DNA of 64,000 nt from an uncultured Psychrobacter sp. (GTDB lineage Bacteria > Pseudomonadota > Gammaproteobacteria > Pseudomonadales > Moraxellaceae): contig CANLDW010000005.1 of NCBI GenBank assembly GCA_947489525.1, forward strand, positions 87,626-151,625. The letters are read 5' to 3'. Below, piece by piece: positions 63,195-64,000 of the stretch. The stretch's first letter is position 1. Each line of letters begins with the position of its first letter. Below the pieces are notes generated by a model that saw only the letters and a program-made list of their open reading frames with translations, was not told where the DNA came from and ran no database searches. The translations under genes were made by a program, and so were the position numbers.

Positions 63195-64000
63195 TTACTG
63201 ATTTGGAGTCACCCGCCAAATCGTATTAGAAAGGTCGTCAGCGACAATAAGTGCCCCTTTCGGATCAACCGTTACCCCTACTGGTCGACCAAAAGTCTTG
63301 CCATCTTCGCTCTGAAATCCGGTAACAAAGTCAACCGGGTCGCCAGCTGGCTTGCCATTGCTAAATGGCACGAACACGACATCGTAACCTGCCGGGTCTG
63401 ACCGGTTCCAGCTACCGTGCTCGCCGATGAATGCGCCTTCTGTAAACTTGCCGCCCATCGTTGATGCTGAGAACGCCAAGCCCAAGGGCGCTTTGTGCGA
63501 CCCAAGGCTGTAGTCTGGAGTCACAGCGGCGGCTACCATCTCGGGTTGCTGCGGCTTGACCCGCGTATCAACATGCTGACCCCAATAACTGTAGGGCCAG
63601 CCGTAGAACGCGCCGTCCTGAACTGAGGTTAGATAGTCGGGTACCAGTCGTGGACCCAGCTCATCACGCTCGTTAATAACCGCCCATAATTGATTAGTGC
63701 CGGGCTGAACATCCATCGCCGTTGGATTACGTAGACCTGTTGCATAAGGTCTGTGCGCACCGCTCGCAGCGTCGATCTCCCAGATCATGGCTCGATTCTC
63801 CTCAACATTGAGACCATTCTCCGTAATGTTACTGTTGGAGCCGATGCCAACGTACAAGAAGCGCCCGTCAGGACTAGCAGTCATCGCTTTGGTCCAGTGG
63901 TGATTCACCTCACTAGGCAGGGGAGTAAGTTGCCGTGGCGGTGCGCTAGCTTCGGTTTGGCCAGGCTGATAATCGAACTGCACTACCGCATCTTGATTGG
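63195..64000 (-). CDS. PQQ-type sorbosone/aldose sugar dehydrogenase, C-terminal part
   Basis: The frame is open from the right edge to the stop at 63195 (268 codons), so the N-terminus is beyond the window; the ATG-less GTG at 63983 is internal. It shows beta-propeller repeats of the L-sorbosone dehydrogenase/Yli-like family: FLYVGIGSNSN, GLRNPTAMDVQPGT, the diagnostic GEHGSWNR...GYDVVFVPF and the final GVTVDPKGALIVADDLSN, then IWRVTP. Such soluble or periplasmic enzymes oxidise sugars with PQQ in related members; the substrate here is unknown. Confidence 0.88.
   Translation of the reverse strand, partial: NQDAVVQFDYQPGQTEASAPPRQLTPLPSEVNHHWTKAMTASPDGRFLYVGIGSNSNITENGLNVEENRAMIWEIDAASGAHRPYATGLRNPTAMDVQPGTNQLWAVINERDELGPRLVPDYLTSVQDGAFYGWPYSYWGQHVDTRVKPQQPEMVAAAVTPDYSLGSHKAPLGLAFSASTMGGKFTEGAFIGEHGSWNRSDPAGYDVVFVPFSNGKPAGDPVDFVTGFQSEDGKTFGRPVGVTVDPKGALIVADDLSNTIWRVTPNQ

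Overview
The window looks like a chromosome segment of a gammaproteobacterium of the family Moraxellaceae, most likely Psychrobacter. This is inferred from protein style and gene order: a dcw cluster opened by rsmH next to gltX, ribH-nusB-thiL-pgpA, a Pseudomonas-type homoserine kinase, a PiuA/PiuC-like iron pair and a BCCT-linked catabolic cluster. No 16S rRNA is present to confirm it.

1-5.1 kb is accessory DNA. A type I restriction-modification methylase (hsdM, cut by the left edge) lies on an integrated island whose right end is marked by a 24-bp copy of a tRNA-Ser 3' end. Next come a lipoprotein, a truncated toxin C-terminus with its probable immunity gene, and a nonsense-mutated REP-associated (Y1) transposase flanked by two REP-type hairpins, then a thioesterase. 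5.4-15.1 kb is a catabolic cluster: two unrecognised ATGA-coupled proteins, a BCCT transporter, an M19-like protein lacking key metal ligands, an aldehyde dehydrogenase and a RidA protein on the minus strand, facing a LysR regulator and a TSUP exporter. 15.2-23.5 kb carries a BLUF photoreceptor with a C-terminal membrane anchor, a duplicated unit (broken hydroxylase-like fragment plus lipoprotein, twice), a DUF218 protein, a DUF421 protein with a C-terminal Cys4 ribbon, two small Spy/CpxP-like lipoproteins and a cardiolipin synthase.

23.5-34.8 kb is housekeeping: rlmA, mraY, murF, murE, ftsI, ftsL, rsmH (minus strand), then gltX, tRNA-Ala(GGC) and tRNA-Glu(TTC). 35.3-43 kb holds a membrane protein with a coiled-coil segment, DMT and LysE-type exporters, an FMN alpha-hydroxyacid dehydrogenase, and a PKHD hydroxylase beside a TonB-dependent siderophore receptor with a Fur-box-like site. 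43.1-45 kb is a small AT-rich patch with VapBC and a protein bearing a HEPN-like R-x4-H motif. 45-55 kb has acnA, a DUF3025 gene with an in-frame 60-bp repeat insertion, ydjM-like and ychJ-like genes, a two-gene AAA ATPase/PIN nuclease module, a class II amidotransferase, a DUF2007 protein and thrB. 55.3-64 kb carries hisF, ribH, nusB, thiL, pgpA, glmU, glmS and a partial sorbosone-dehydrogenase-like gene.

The best candidates for an undescribed system are the AAA-PIN pair at 50.7-52.3 kb, which looks like a defence or abortive-infection module, and the BCCT/M19/ALDH/RidA cluster with its two unknown proteins. REPIN-like palindromes of at least two sequence classes are scattered through intergenic DNA.
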